NCBI RefSeq assembly: GCF_036173125.1
Contig: NZ_CP108054.1
Location: 7,965,001 to 8,029,000 of the forward strand
Direction: 5' to 3'
DNA from: Streptomyces sp. NBC_00286
GTDB lineage: Bacteria; Actinomycetota; Actinomycetes; Streptomycetales; Streptomycetaceae
Length of the DNA stretch: 64,000 nt
Below, one piece after another: positions 35,171 through 42,557 of this stretch. The notes beneath the pieces were generated by a model. The model did not search any database. It was not told the origin of the DNA and worked only from the letters and a program-made list of their open reading frames with translations. Position 1 is the first letter of the stretch; every line of letters begins with the position of its first letter. Position numbers and translations under genes: made by a program.

Positions 35171-35242
35171 CCTCCCGGTGCGCAGGCTGCGGCTACTTCT
35201 CTTCCAAAGAATCCATGCCGCCGCCGACTTGATCTCGGGAGG
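35171..35242 (+). ncRNA. Y RNA-like unit B, minimal form
   Basis: 72 nt. Terminal helix CCTCCCG (35171-35177) with CGGGAGG (35236-35242); conserved GTGCGCA opposite ACTTGATCT; second helix GGCTGCGGC (35185-35193) with GCCGCCGCC (35217-35225), one T-C mismatch at the same place as in the other units; then the shared TACTTC. The remaining loop holds only a small TCTT/AAGA hairpin, with no tRNA-like part. The helices pair with different sequence from units A and C, so the structure is conserved by compensatory changes. Confidence 0.72.
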
Positions 35243-35261
35243 CGCAGCATATGGCGGGGGA

Positions 35262-35398
35262 GTGCCCGGTGCGAAGGCAGCGGCTACTTCTGGATCGGAC
35301 ATTTACGGGTTCGAATCCCGTCGTCGACCCCTGGTCGATGTGGCGGAACTGGCAAACGCATCCGACATAATGCCGTCGCCGCCCCTGATCTCGGGCAT
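35262..35398 (+). ncRNA. Y RNA-like unit C with permuted tRNA-like module (YrlA type)
   Basis: 137 nt. Terminal helix GTGCCCG (35262-35268) with CGGGCAT (35392-35398); GTGCGAA opposite CCTGATCT; second helix GGCAGCGGC (35276-35284) with GCCGTCGCC (35372-35380), A-C mismatch conserved; TACTTC follows. The tRNA-like part has an anticodon-stem equivalent TCGGA/TCCGA (35295-35299, 35361-35365), a T arm at 35305-35321 (loop TTCGAAT), an acceptor-like helix CGTCGAC (35322-35328) with GTCGATG (35334-35340) capped by 5 bases, and a D arm at 35343-35359 with GG in the loop. It ends 64 bases before the TROVE start codon. Confidence 0.83.
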
Positions 35399-35462
35399 GT
35401 TCCATTTGCTGCGCCTTCCTCCGAAACACCAATGAACACAAACGAATTCGGGGGAATTCACC

Positions 35463-37046
35463 ATGGCGCGGTTCAACACCAAGACTGCCAAGGCGCAGCC
35501 CACTTCTCGCGTGACGTCGACCGGGCGCGTTCTGCGTACCCATCAGGGCGGCCGGGGCCAGGAGCGTGACGCTCGCTCCGAGCTCTTCCTGCTCTCGATC
35601 GCCAACTTCGTTGCTCAGCAGACGTTTTACGAGACCGGTGAGGCCCGGGACGACCGGTTCGCCGAGCTCGTACGCCGGCTTGCCGTCGAGGACGCGGAGT
35701 GGACCGCGGGTCTGCTCGGCTGGCTGCGCGGCGAGGGCAACCTCCGTACGGCCGCCATCGTGGGCGCCGCGGAGTACGTGAAGGCGCGGCTCGACGCGGG
35801 CGCGACGGACGGCCCGTCCAACCGGCAGGTCATCGACTCCGTGCTGCGCCGTCCCGACGAGCCCGGCGAGCTGCTCGCGTACTGGACGTCGCGGTACGGC
35901 CGTGCCATCCCGAAGCCCGTGAAGCGGGGCGTCGCCGACGCCGTGCGCCGCCTCTACAGCGCCAAGTCGCTCCTGAAGTACGACACGGCGTCCAAGGGCT
36001 ACCGCTTCGGCGACATCCTGAACCTGGTGCACGCCGCGCCGGACCCTCAGAAGCCGTGGCAGGGCGACCTGTTCCAGTACGCGCTCGACCGCCGGCACCA
36101 CCCGGAGACGGCGGTGGTGCCCACGTCGCTGCCCGTACTGGCGGCCCACCGTGACCTGATGGCACTGCGGCCCGCCAAGCGGCGCAGGGTCGTGACCGGT
36201 GCGGGGGGCGCGCAGCGTCTCGCGGACGCGGGCATCACCTGGGAGGCGCTGGCCGGCTGGCTGCAGGGCCCGATGGACAAGGCGGCCTGGGAGGCCGTGA
36301 TCCCGTCCATGGGTGCCATGGCGCTGGTCCGGAACCTGCGGAACTTCGACGAGGCCGGTGTCTCGGACGAGGTGGCGGCCCAGGTCGCCGCCAAGATCAG
36401 CGACCCGGCGGAGGTGGCGCGCTCGCGGCAGTTCCCGTTCCGCTACCTCGCCGCGTACCAGCACGCGCCGTCGCTGCGCTGGTCGTACCCGCTGGAGCAG
36501 GCACTCGGTCACTCGCTGGCCAACGTGCCCGCGCTGCCGGGCCGCACGCTGGTGCTCGTCGACCGCTCGGGCTCGATGTTCTGGTCCCGGCTGTCCGACC
36601 GCTCGGAGCTGAACCGGGCGGACGCCGCGGCGATCTTCGGCACGGCGCTCGCACTGCGGGCGGCGGACGCGGATCTCGTCGAGTTCGGTACGAGCAGCAA
36701 CCGGATCGGCTTCCGCAGGGGCGAGTCCGTACTGAAGGTGCTCGACCGCTTCGGCGACCTCGGCGGCACCAACACCACCGAGGCCGTGCGCACGCACTAC
36801 AAGAAGCACGACCGCGTACTGATCGTCACGGACGAGCAGGCCGCGTACAGCAACTACGGCGACCCGACCGAGCAGGTCCCGGCGAAGACCCCGGTCTACA
36901 CCTGGAACCTGGCCGGCTACCAGGCGGGCCACGGCCCGTCCGGAAAGGGCAACCGCCACGTGTTCGGCGGCCTGTCGGACGCGGCGTTCCGGATGGTCCC
37001 GCTGCTCGAGTCGGCGAGGGATGCCGACTGGCCTTGGCTGGCTTGA
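35463..37046 (+). CDS. rsr: TROVE-domain protein, Ro60/Rsr orthologue
   Basis: A 527-residue ring-shaped RNA-binding protein of the Ro60 family. Residues about 10-340 form the HEAT-like TROVE ring (SELFLLSIANFVAQQTFYET, GVADAVRRLYSAKSLLKYDT, PFRYLAAYQHA). Residues about 355-527 form a von Willebrand A domain with an intact metal site D367-R-S-G-S-M, Thr in GGTNTTEA and Asp in LIVTDEQA. Such proteins bind Y RNAs on the outer surface and hold damaged or structured RNA in the hole; with an exonuclease they degrade RNA. The three Y RNA-like units directly upstream are its natural partners. The start ATG follows GGGGGA. A terminator follows the gene, so it stands alone with its RNAs. Confidence 0.93.
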   Translation: MARFNTKTAKAQPTSRVTSTGRVLRTHQGGRGQERDARSELFLLSIANFVAQQTFYETGEARDDRFAELVRRLAVEDAEWTAGLLGWLRGEGNLRTAAIVGAAEYVKARLDAGATDGPSNRQVIDSVLRRPDEPGELLAYWTSRYGRAIPKPVKRGVADAVRRLYSAKSLLKYDTASKGYRFGDILNLVHAAPDPQKPWQGDLFQYALDRRHHPETAVVPTSLPVLAAHRDLMALRPAKRRRVVTGAGGAQRLADAGITWEALAGWLQGPMDKAAWEAVIPSMGAMALVRNLRNFDEAGVSDEVAAQVAAKISDPAEVARSRQFPFRYLAAYQHAPSLRWSYPLEQALGHSLANVPALPGRTLVLVDRSGSMFWSRLSDRSELNRADAAAIFGTALALRAADADLVEFGTSSNRIGFRRGESVLKVLDRFGDLGGTNTTEAVRTHYKKHDRVLIVTDEQAAYSNYGDPTEQVPAKTPVYTWNLAGYQAGHGPSGKGNRHVFGGLSDAAFRMVPLLESARDADWPWLA

Positions 37047-37062
37047 ACGGCGGTAGGGGGTG

Positions 37063-37086
37063 TGGCCCGCACTTCGGTGCGGGCCA
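37063..37086 (+). terminator. Intrinsic terminator after the TROVE gene
   Basis: Perfect 10-bp stem TGGCCCGCAC/GTGCGGGCCA closed by a TTCG tetraloop, 16 bases past the stop. The identical 24-base hairpin recurs at 40813. Confidence 0.85.
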
Positions 37087-37101
37087 AACGCTTGTCCGAG
37101 T

Positions 37102-37158
37102 GTCAAGCACACTTGACATCAAGGTGTGGCGCCTCGTAGCGTGTCAAGTGTCCTTGAC
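37102..37158 (+). promoter_or_regulatory. Promoter flanked by two identical palindromic operators
   Basis: GTCAAG-CACA-CTTGAC (37102-37117) and GTCAAG-TGTC-CTTGAC (37143-37158), centres 41 bases apart, about four helical turns. TTGACA at 37113-37118 and TAGCGT at 37137-37142 (18-base spacing) form a promoter; the first operator covers the -35 and the second covers the predicted start. The XRE regulator at the end of the operon is the likely ligand. Confidence 0.72.
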
Positions 37159-37180
37159 GTCGCACCGGAGGGTGGCGCCC

Positions 37181-37579
37181 GTGCAAGCGCATAACGAGAT
37201 CAAGGCGACCGCTCGGTTCGCGCTCTGGACACTCGCCTGGGCGGCGACCCTTGCCCTGGCCAAGTTCGGCCCGCAACACCTATGGGATCCGCCGCAGCGG
37301 GTGGCGAGCTGGGCCGCCGTTGCCGTCAATCTCGCCGCCGGCATCGGCTGGATCGTCGCCTTCACACACTTTCTCCGCACGATCGATGAGCTGCAGCGGA
37401 AGATCATGCAGGATGCGCTGGCGGTCACCCTCGGCGTGGGGTGGATCCTCGGATTCGCCTATGTCGTCACGGACGACGCCAGCCTCGTCGCCCGCGACGT
37501 CGATATCGCCGTCCTCCCCGCGCTCATGGGAGTCGTCTTTGTGGTCGCCTTCGTCGTCGGCAAGATCCGATACCGATGA
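37181..37579 (+). CDS. Four-helix membrane protein paired with an XRE regulator
   Basis: A 132-residue integral membrane protein with four hydrophobic helices (FALWTLAWAATLALAKFG, VASWAAVAVNLAAGIGWIVAF, ALAVTLGVGWILGFAYVV, IAVLPALMGVVFVVAFVVG). The GTG at 37181 follows GGAGGGTGG. The stop overlaps the regulator's ATG (ATGA). Such pairs occur in many bacteria, with the regulator acting on the shared promoter. Function of the membrane protein is unknown. Confidence 0.75.
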   Translation: MQAHNEIKATARFALWTLAWAATLALAKFGPQHLWDPPQRVASWAAVAVNLAAGIGWIVAFTHFLRTIDELQRKIMQDALAVTLGVGWILGFAYVVTDDASLVARDVDIAVLPALMGVVFVVAFVVGKIRYR

Positions 37580-37767
37580 AGAACCGCATCACGGACCTTC
37601 GCGTCGAACGGGGCTGGACGCAGGCCGACCTGGCTCAGCGTGCGGGCGTGTCCAGGCAGACGATCAACTCCATCGAAACGGGGAAGTTCGACCCAAGCCT
37701 TCCCCTCGCCTTCCGTCTCGCCAAGCTCTTCGACCTGAAGATCGAAGAGCTCTTCCTCTACGAATGA
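37576..37767 (+). CDS. Small XRE-family regulator
   Basis: A 63-residue Cro/CI-type DNA-binding protein consisting of little more than the helix-turn-helix (RVERGWTQADLAQRAGVSRQ, then TINSIETGKFDPSLPLAF) and a short tail LKIEELFLYE. This compact form (YgzD/SinR-like) typically dimerises through the C terminus. It is translated together with the membrane protein. The twin GTCAAG palindromes upstream suggest autorepression. Confidence 0.88.
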   Translation: MKNRITDLRVERGWTQADLAQRAGVSRQTINSIETGKFDPSLPLAFRLAKLFDLKIEELFLYE

Positions 37768-37834
37768 CGCGACTTTCCGGATGGTGCGTGGCCTTGGCCG
37801 TGCTGTCCGACTGGTTGCACTGACCGGGAGCGGC

Positions 37835-39025
37835 TCAGCAATTGCAGCCGCAGTCGCACCCGTCGCAGCAGCAGCCGTCGTCGCCGCAGCAATTCCCGCA
37901 GCACTCACAGCAGCTGCAGCAGTCACCGCAGCCGCTGCAGTCGGCGTTGGTGCACAGCCCTTCCCGGCGTTCCCGGCTCCACGGGTCGTCGAACTCTCCG
38001 CAGCACATCTGGCAGGTACAGGCGAGCCCCATCCACACCGCGCACCCGGCGAGCAGCCCGCGCCGGTCGCGGCGGGGCGGCTCCGGGGGCAGCGGGGCCC
38101 CCGGTCCGCCGGGCGGGGCGTACGGTCCGCCCGGCATCGCTCCCGTCGGTGCGGGTCCGTGCGCGCAGGCGGCGGTGCCGAAGGCCCGGTCCACGGAGGT
38201 GCGCAGCTCGTGTACGAGCAGCCGGTGCGCGAGCTTCGGGTCCGTGAAGTCGGCCTCCCGCAGCGCTAGTCGTATCCCGTGTACGGCGTCGTCGGCGAGC
38301 CGCCGGGCTTCCGTGAGCGGCGTCCCGGTCGCGGTGAGGGGGTTCCAGGCACCCGACGCGGCGTCAGCCTCCTTGTCCTCCACGGCGTCCAGGAGATGCG
38401 CGAGCCGCCCGAAGAGGCGCCCGGCCTCGGCGAGCGGTTCCGCGTTGCCCGGCCGTCCGGCGAGGACCGCGGTGTGGGCGAAGGCGGCGGCGGTCGCGGT
38501 CTCGGTCGGTTCGGTGACCGTGAGAAGGGGCGTTCCGGGCCCGGCGAGCGCCTCGATGCCGACCTGCCGGTCCACGGCGTCGACGAGCAGGGCGGTGTCG
38601 AAGCCGACGTCCGAGCCGGTCTGCTCGCCAGCCCGGCCCCAGCTCGCGGCGACCCGGCGGGCGGCGAGCGCCACCGGTTTGCGGGCCAGCAGCCCGTCCC
38701 TGTCGGCGACATGGTCGCGCACCTTGGCGGAGGCGAGCACCAACGAGACGGCGGCCGCGAGCCGCGCCCCCTCACCATGTGCCACGGACGCGCTACGCAT
38801 TCCGCGCAGCGGACACGGTCCCGCCGTGCGCCGCCCACCGCCGCCCTTCTCGGCCTGAGCCTCCGTCAGAACGGATATCAGCAAGCCGTCGTAGTTCGTG
38901 ACGACCCTCGCGAACTGCCCGTGGTCCTTGCGCAGCGCGAGGCACAGCCCGCACAAATGCGCCATCCACTGGGTTTTGAGATTCTCTCCGAGCCGGTGAC
39001 GGCAGGGCCTGACGATTCCGAACAC
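37835..39025 (-). CDS. DUF5685-family protein with an extremely Cys-rich C-terminal tail
   Basis: A 396-residue protein. The N terminus has RPCRHRLG and WMAHLCGLCLALRKDHGQFA, a Cys set typical of the family. The centre is helical and Ala-rich. After a Pro/Gly linker (about residue 300-325) the last 70 residues contain 23 cysteines, often in CC pairs (CSGCGDCCSCCECC, then CGDDGCCCDGCDCGCNC). This could bind several metals or form disulfides; no signal peptide is seen, so metal binding in the cytoplasm or at the membrane is more likely. GTG 39025 was chosen because GGGGGA precedes it. Confidence 0.78.
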   Translation of the reverse strand: MFGIVRPCRHRLGENLKTQWMAHLCGLCLALRKDHGQFARVVTNYDGLLISVLTEAQAEKGGGGRRTAGPCPLRGMRSASVAHGEGARLAAAVSLVLASAKVRDHVADRDGLLARKPVALAARRVAASWGRAGEQTGSDVGFDTALLVDAVDRQVGIEALAGPGTPLLTVTEPTETATAAAFAHTAVLAGRPGNAEPLAEAGRLFGRLAHLLDAVEDKEADAASGAWNPLTATGTPLTEARRLADDAVHGIRLALREADFTDPKLAHRLLVHELRTSVDRAFGTAACAHGPAPTGAMPGGPYAPPGGPGAPLPPEPPRRDRRGLLAGCAVWMGLACTCQMCCGEFDDPWSRERREGLCTNADCSGCGDCCSCCECCGNCCGDDGCCCDGCDCGCNC

Positions 39026-39129
39026 GACGATCCCCCGTGGTGCGTACGGTGTTGAACTGCGGTGAGCTGCGGCATCGTATCGATCGCCGCATTCGCCCGT
39101 ACGCACCCCCCATCACCGATACGCCGTCC

Positions 39130-39588
39130 CTATGGGGACCCTTCCCGATGACCGCTGTGGAGTGTGAACCAGACCGTCTTGCCGATGCCGCCGGGGCGGG
39201 GTTCTGCGCCCCAGTCGGCTGCCAGCGTTGCCACCAGCGGTAGGCCTCGGCCGGACTCGTCGTCCGGGGCCGCCTCCCGAAGCGTCGGGAGCGTGTCGTT
39301 CGCGTCTGTTACGGATACGCAGAGATGGCCGGCGTTCAGGACGCAGCGGGTGCGGATCTGGCGGCCGGGGGAGACCTTTGCGTGGCGGTACGCGTTTGTC
39401 ATCAGCTCGCTGAGCAGAAGTACGGCCGTTTCCGTCAGCTCGTCCGGGAGCTTCCATGCTGTGGCCTGGTCGCGGAGGAGGGTGCGGGCCCGGCCGACGC
39501 TGCGGGCGTGGCGGGGGAGGTGCCATTCCACGTCCTTGATGTCTTCGACGTCTTCGGGGGCCTCGGCGTCGTCGCGGTCCTTGGGCAT
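39130..39588 (-). CDS. Anti-sigma-factor-like ATP-binding protein (HATPase, RsbW/AbaA type)
   Basis: A 152-residue GHKL ATPase-fold protein. The N box is LLSELMTNAYRHA, the G1 region VSVTDANDTLP, and the G2 region DESGRGLPLVATLAADWG, followed by GGIGKTVWF. This is the short serine-kinase type used as anti-sigma factors. In streptomycetes such genes sit beside DUF5753 and DUF397 genes (abaA/whiJ-like groups), as here. ATG 39588 is preceded by AAGGAA at 8 bases; an in-frame ATG at 39621 is possible. Confidence 0.85.
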   Translation of the reverse strand: MPKDRDDAEAPEDVEDIKDVEWHLPRHARSVGRARTLLRDQATAWKLPDELTETAVLLLSELMTNAYRHAKVSPGRQIRTRCVLNAGHLCVSVTDANDTLPTLREAAPDDESGRGLPLVATLAADWGAEPRPGGIGKTVWFTLHSGHREGSP

Positions 39589-39723
39589 GTGTGCCGTTCC
39601 TTGCGTGTGATTCTCCGTCATTCGCTGTGAACAGGCTGGTCGTTGGTGCGTAGCCTCGGGGAGTATCGGAGTGGGTACACAGCGTGGCTGTACACGGTGT
39701 GGTGGCAGGAGGCGGGTGGGTGC

Positions 39724-40542
39724 GTGGCTTCCGGGGAGTCGCAGCAGGCGCAGCAGAACTGGCGGTACTGCGGTGGGCAGATCAAGTTGTGGCGGGAGGA
39801 AGCGGGGGTCAGCAGGCAGGAGTTGGCCAAGGAGGCCAGCTACGAGTACGAGTACGTCAAGTCGATGGAGTGCGGGAGGCGTCGGCCGACGTTGAGGTTG
39901 TTGCAGGTTGCGGATCAGATGTGTGGAGCGCGGGGCAAGTTGCTTGCGGCGCACGAGTACTTGAAGCCGGAGAAGTTCCCGCAACGTACGCAGCAGTACG
40001 TATTGGTGGAGGCCGAGGCGATCACCCTGTACTCGTACGCGGCGATGCTGATTCCAGGCCTGTTGCAGACTGCGGAGTACGCCCACGAGCTGATCAGCAA
40101 TAGCTGTCCGCCCCTGGATGAGGAGACGATCGAGGAGCGCGTGGCGGCCCGGCTGAAGCGGCAGGAGAAACTGACAAGCAAACCCCCGGCGCACTTCAGT
40201 TACGTTATCCACGAGGCTGCGCTGCGTGCCGTGGTCGGTAGCCGGGATGCGATGCGGAGGCAACTCGACCACCTGCTCCAGGTGGGGAAACAACGCAACG
40301 TGTTGATCCAGGTCCTACCGTTCGAAGTAGCTCCTCCTGTTGCGCTCGGCGGCCCGCTGGTACTCGCAGAGACCACTGACCACGAGCACTACGGCTACGT
40401 TGAAGGGCAGGAGACGGGGGCGCTGTACGTCGAAGCGGACAAGCTCAACGCCCTTACACAGCGCCATGGCATGATCCGCATGCAGGCGCTTAACGTCGAA
40501 GAGTCTGCTCGGTTCATCAGGAAGGTGGCGGAGGAGCAATGA
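39724..40542 (+). CDS. WhiJ-like HTH regulator with DUF5753 domain
   Basis: A 272-residue regulator. Residues 15-70 are an XRE helix-turn-helix (IKLWREEAGVSRQELAKEAS). The rest is the DUF5753 domain, with LVEAEAITLYSYAAMLIPGL, LQTAEYAHELI and LLQVGKQRNVLIQVLPFEV. These proteins act with a small DUF397 partner, whose gene overlaps by four bases. Start GTG 39724 follows GGAGG at about 12 bases, which is long; the true start might be slightly upstream. The divergent gene is the anti-sigma-like ATPase. Confidence 0.88.
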   Translation: MASGESQQAQQNWRYCGGQIKLWREEAGVSRQELAKEASYEYEYVKSMECGRRRPTLRLLQVADQMCGARGKLLAAHEYLKPEKFPQRTQQYVLVEAEAITLYSYAAMLIPGLLQTAEYAHELISNSCPPLDEETIEERVAARLKRQEKLTSKPPAHFSYVIHEAALRAVVGSRDAMRRQLDHLLQVGKQRNVLIQVLPFEVAPPVALGGPLVLAETTDHEHYGYVEGQETGALYVEADKLNALTQRHGMIRMQALNVEESARFIRKVAEEQ

Positions 40543-40787
40543 GCGCCGAGCTGTCGTGGTTCAAGTCCAGCTACAGCGACGACCAAGGTGGCGAATGCCT
40601 CGAAGTCGCCCTGGACTGGCGCAAGTCCAGCTACAGCAGCAGCGGGGGCGGCGAATGCCTCGAAGTCAGCGCCTGCCCCCACACCATCCACCTCCGCGAC
40701 TCAAAACTCGGCCCCCAAAGCCCCCGCTTCACCATCCCCCCCACCGCCTGGACCGCCTTCGTCGCATACGCCTCCCGCGAGGCCTGA
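40539..40787 (+). CDS. DUF397 protein with duplicated SSYS motif
   Basis: An 82-residue small partner protein. The family core, W-x-K-S-S-Y-S...GGECLEVA, appears twice: WFKSSYSDDQGGECLEVA and WRKSSYSSSGGGECLEVS, followed by one C-terminal half (LRDSKLGPQSPRFTIPPTAW). Most DUF397 proteins have one copy. ATGA overlap with the DUF5753 gene shows coupled expression. DUF397 proteins modulate the partner regulator in development-related control. Confidence 0.88.
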   Translation: MSAELSWFKSSYSDDQGGECLEVALDWRKSSYSSSGGGECLEVSACPHTIHLRDSKLGPQSPRFTIPPTAWTAFVAYASREA

Positions 40788-40812
40788 GCCCCGGGCCTCG
40801 AGATCCACGGAG

Positions 40813-40836
40813 TGGCCCGCACTTCGGTGCGGGCCA
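40813..40836 (+). terminator. Intrinsic terminator after the DUF397 gene
   Basis: The same 24-base TTCG-loop hairpin as at 37063, 10-bp perfect stem, 25 bases after the stop. Confidence 0.85.
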
Positions 40837-40878
40837 CAGCCTTGTGTGCGGCGGAGATTGACATCTAACATTTCAGTT

Positions 40879-41526
40879 GTGGACGCCATAGGGCCCGTGT
40901 CCCGCACCTTGCTCAGGGACCGGGCGTACGAAGTGATCAGGGACGCCATCGTGGCCGGGGACATCGAACCGGGCGCGGCGGTGCGCGACGCCGATCTCGC
41001 CGAGCGGCTCGGGCTGTCCAGGGCGCCCGTGCGTGCAGCCTTCTCGCGGCTCGTCGACGAGGGGCTGCTGGAGAGCAAGCCGCAGAGCTACACGCGGGTG
41101 ACCCCGGTCGTGGCCTCCGACGTACGGGACGCGGCGGCCGTCGTCGGGGCCATGCACGAGCTGGCCGCGCGGATTGCCGTGCCCCGGCTGTTCGCCGCGG
41201 ACGTCGAGACGATGCGCTCGGCCAACGAGCGGTTCTCGGCCGCCGTACGCACCGGCGACGTGGACAGCGCCCTGCGCGCCGACGACGAACTGCACGACGT
41301 GCTCGTACGCGTCAGTGGCAACCGCGCGGCCGCCGCCACCATCGCCCGCTACACCCCGCTCATCCGCAGGCTGGAGCGACGGCGCTTCGGTGAGGGCGGC
41401 AACTGCCGTTCGGCCGGGCTGCACGAGCAGCTCATCGAGGCCTGCGCGGCCGGTGACGTGGACGAGGCGGTCCGCGTCACCGCGGAGATCTGGCGGGGGC
41501 TCGAAGGCCTCGCCGACGGCGACTGA
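40879..41526 (+). CDS. GntR-family regulator beside ACC deaminase
   Basis: A 215-residue FadR/VanR-type GntR regulator. The winged helix contains [20 protein letters not shown] and [19 protein letters not shown]; the C-terminal FCD-like domain has helices with His and Asp ([30 protein letters not shown]) that usually bind a metal and an organic acid. The GTG at 40879 has no ribosome site, and TAACAT lies 6 bases upstream, so the mRNA may be leaderless. It probably controls the next gene, 14 bases downstream. Confidence 0.85.
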   Translation: MDAIGPVSRTLLRDRAYEVIRDAIVAGDIEPGAAVRDADLAERLGLSRAPVRAAFSRLVDEGLLESKPQSYTRVTPVVASDVRDAAAVVGAMHELAARIAVPRLFAADVETMRSANERFSAAVRTGDVDSALRADDELHDVLVRVSGNRAAAATIARYTPLIRRLERRRFGEGGNCRSAGLHEQLIEACAAGDVDEAVRVTAEIWRGLEGLADGD

Positions 41527-41540
41527 TCCTGGGAGGATCC

Positions 41541-42557
41541 ATGTCCCTTTCCTCGTACGACCGTTACCCCCTCCTCTTCGGGCCCTCGCCCGTGCACCCC
41601 TTGGAACGGCTGACCAAGTACCTCGGCGGCGCCGCCCTCTGGGCCAAGCGCGAGGACTGCAACTCCGGTATCGCGTACGGCGGGAACAAGACGCGCAAGC
41701 TGGAGTACCTCGTCGCGGACGCGCTCGCGACGGGGTGCGACACGCTCGTGTCCATCGGGGGCGTGCAGTCCAACCACACCCGGCAGGTCGCGGCCGTCGC
41801 CGCACGCGCCGGGCTCAAGTGTGTGCTGGTGCAGGAGAGTTGGGTGGAGTGGCCCGACGCCGTGTACGACAAGGTCGGCAACATCTTGATCAGCAGGCTG
41901 GCGGGCGCCGACGTACGGCTCGTACGGGCCGGGTTCGGGATCGGGTTCAAGGAGAGCTGGGAGCAGGCGCTCAGGGAGGTCGAGGAGGGCGGCGGGAAGC
42001 CGTACGCCATTCCCGCCGGGGCCTCCGACCATCCGCTCGGCGGCCTCGGGTTCGCCGGGTGGGCGTACGAAGTCGCCGAGCAGGAGCGGGAGTTGGGCGT
42101 CTTCTTCGACACTGTGGTCGTGTGCTCCGTGACCGGGTCGACGCAAGCCGGCATGGTCGCCGGGTTCGCGGCCCTTGAGGAGGCGGGCGGGCGACCGCGC
42201 CGCGTCATCGGTATCGACGCGTCGGCCGCGCCCGCCCGCACCCGTGACCAGATCGCGCGGATCGCTCACCGCACCGGCCAACTCATCGGCGTACAGAAGG
42301 AGTTGGACGAGTCGGACGTCGAACTCGACGAGCGGTACCACGCGGGCACGTACGGCATCCCCGACGAGGCCACGCTGGAGGCGATGCGGCTCGCCGCGCG
42401 CACCGAGGGGATGGTGACGGACCCGGTGTACGAGGGGAAGTCGATGGCCGGGCTTGTCGATCTCGTGTCGCGGGGCGAGATCGAGCGGGATGCCACGGTG
42501 CTGTACGCGCACCTCGGCGGACAGCCCGCGCTGAACGCGTACAGCGCGCTGTTCTAA
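41541..42557 (+). CDS. acdS: 1-aminocyclopropane-1-carboxylate deaminase
   Basis: A 338-residue PLP enzyme that splits ACC, the plant ethylene precursor, into ammonia and 2-oxobutyrate. The PLP lysine is in [13 protein letters not shown], and [12 protein letters not shown] is typical. The two residues that separate ACC deaminase from D-cysteine desulfhydrase are present as Glu298 (PVYEGKS) and Leu325 (AHLGGQ), corresponding to Glu295 and Leu322 of the known enzymes. Start ATG after GGGAGGATCC. A GntR regulator precedes it. The 3' end overlaps the convergent gene by four bases. Confidence 0.9.
   Translation: MSLSSYDRYPLLFGPSPVHPLERLTKYLGGAALWAKREDCNSGIAYGGNKTRKLEYLVADALATGCDTLVSIGGVQSNHTRQVAAVAARAGLKCVLVQESWVEWPDAVYDKVGNILISRLAGADVRLVRAGFGIGFKESWEQALREVEEGGGKPYAIPAGASDHPLGGLGFAGWAYEVAEQERELGVFFDTVVVCSVTGSTQAGMVAGFAALEEAGGRPRRVIGIDASAAPARTRDQIARIAHRTGQLIGVQKELDESDVELDERYHAGTYGIPDEATLEAMRLAARTEGMVTDPVYEGKSMAGLVDLVSRGEIERDATVLYAHLGGQPALNAYSALF

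Noticed and set aside
35305..35359. A Leu-type tRNA or tRNA pseudogene
   Set aside because: Same permuted order and the anticodon stem joins the conserved Y RNA helix; no CCA end or anticodon loop.
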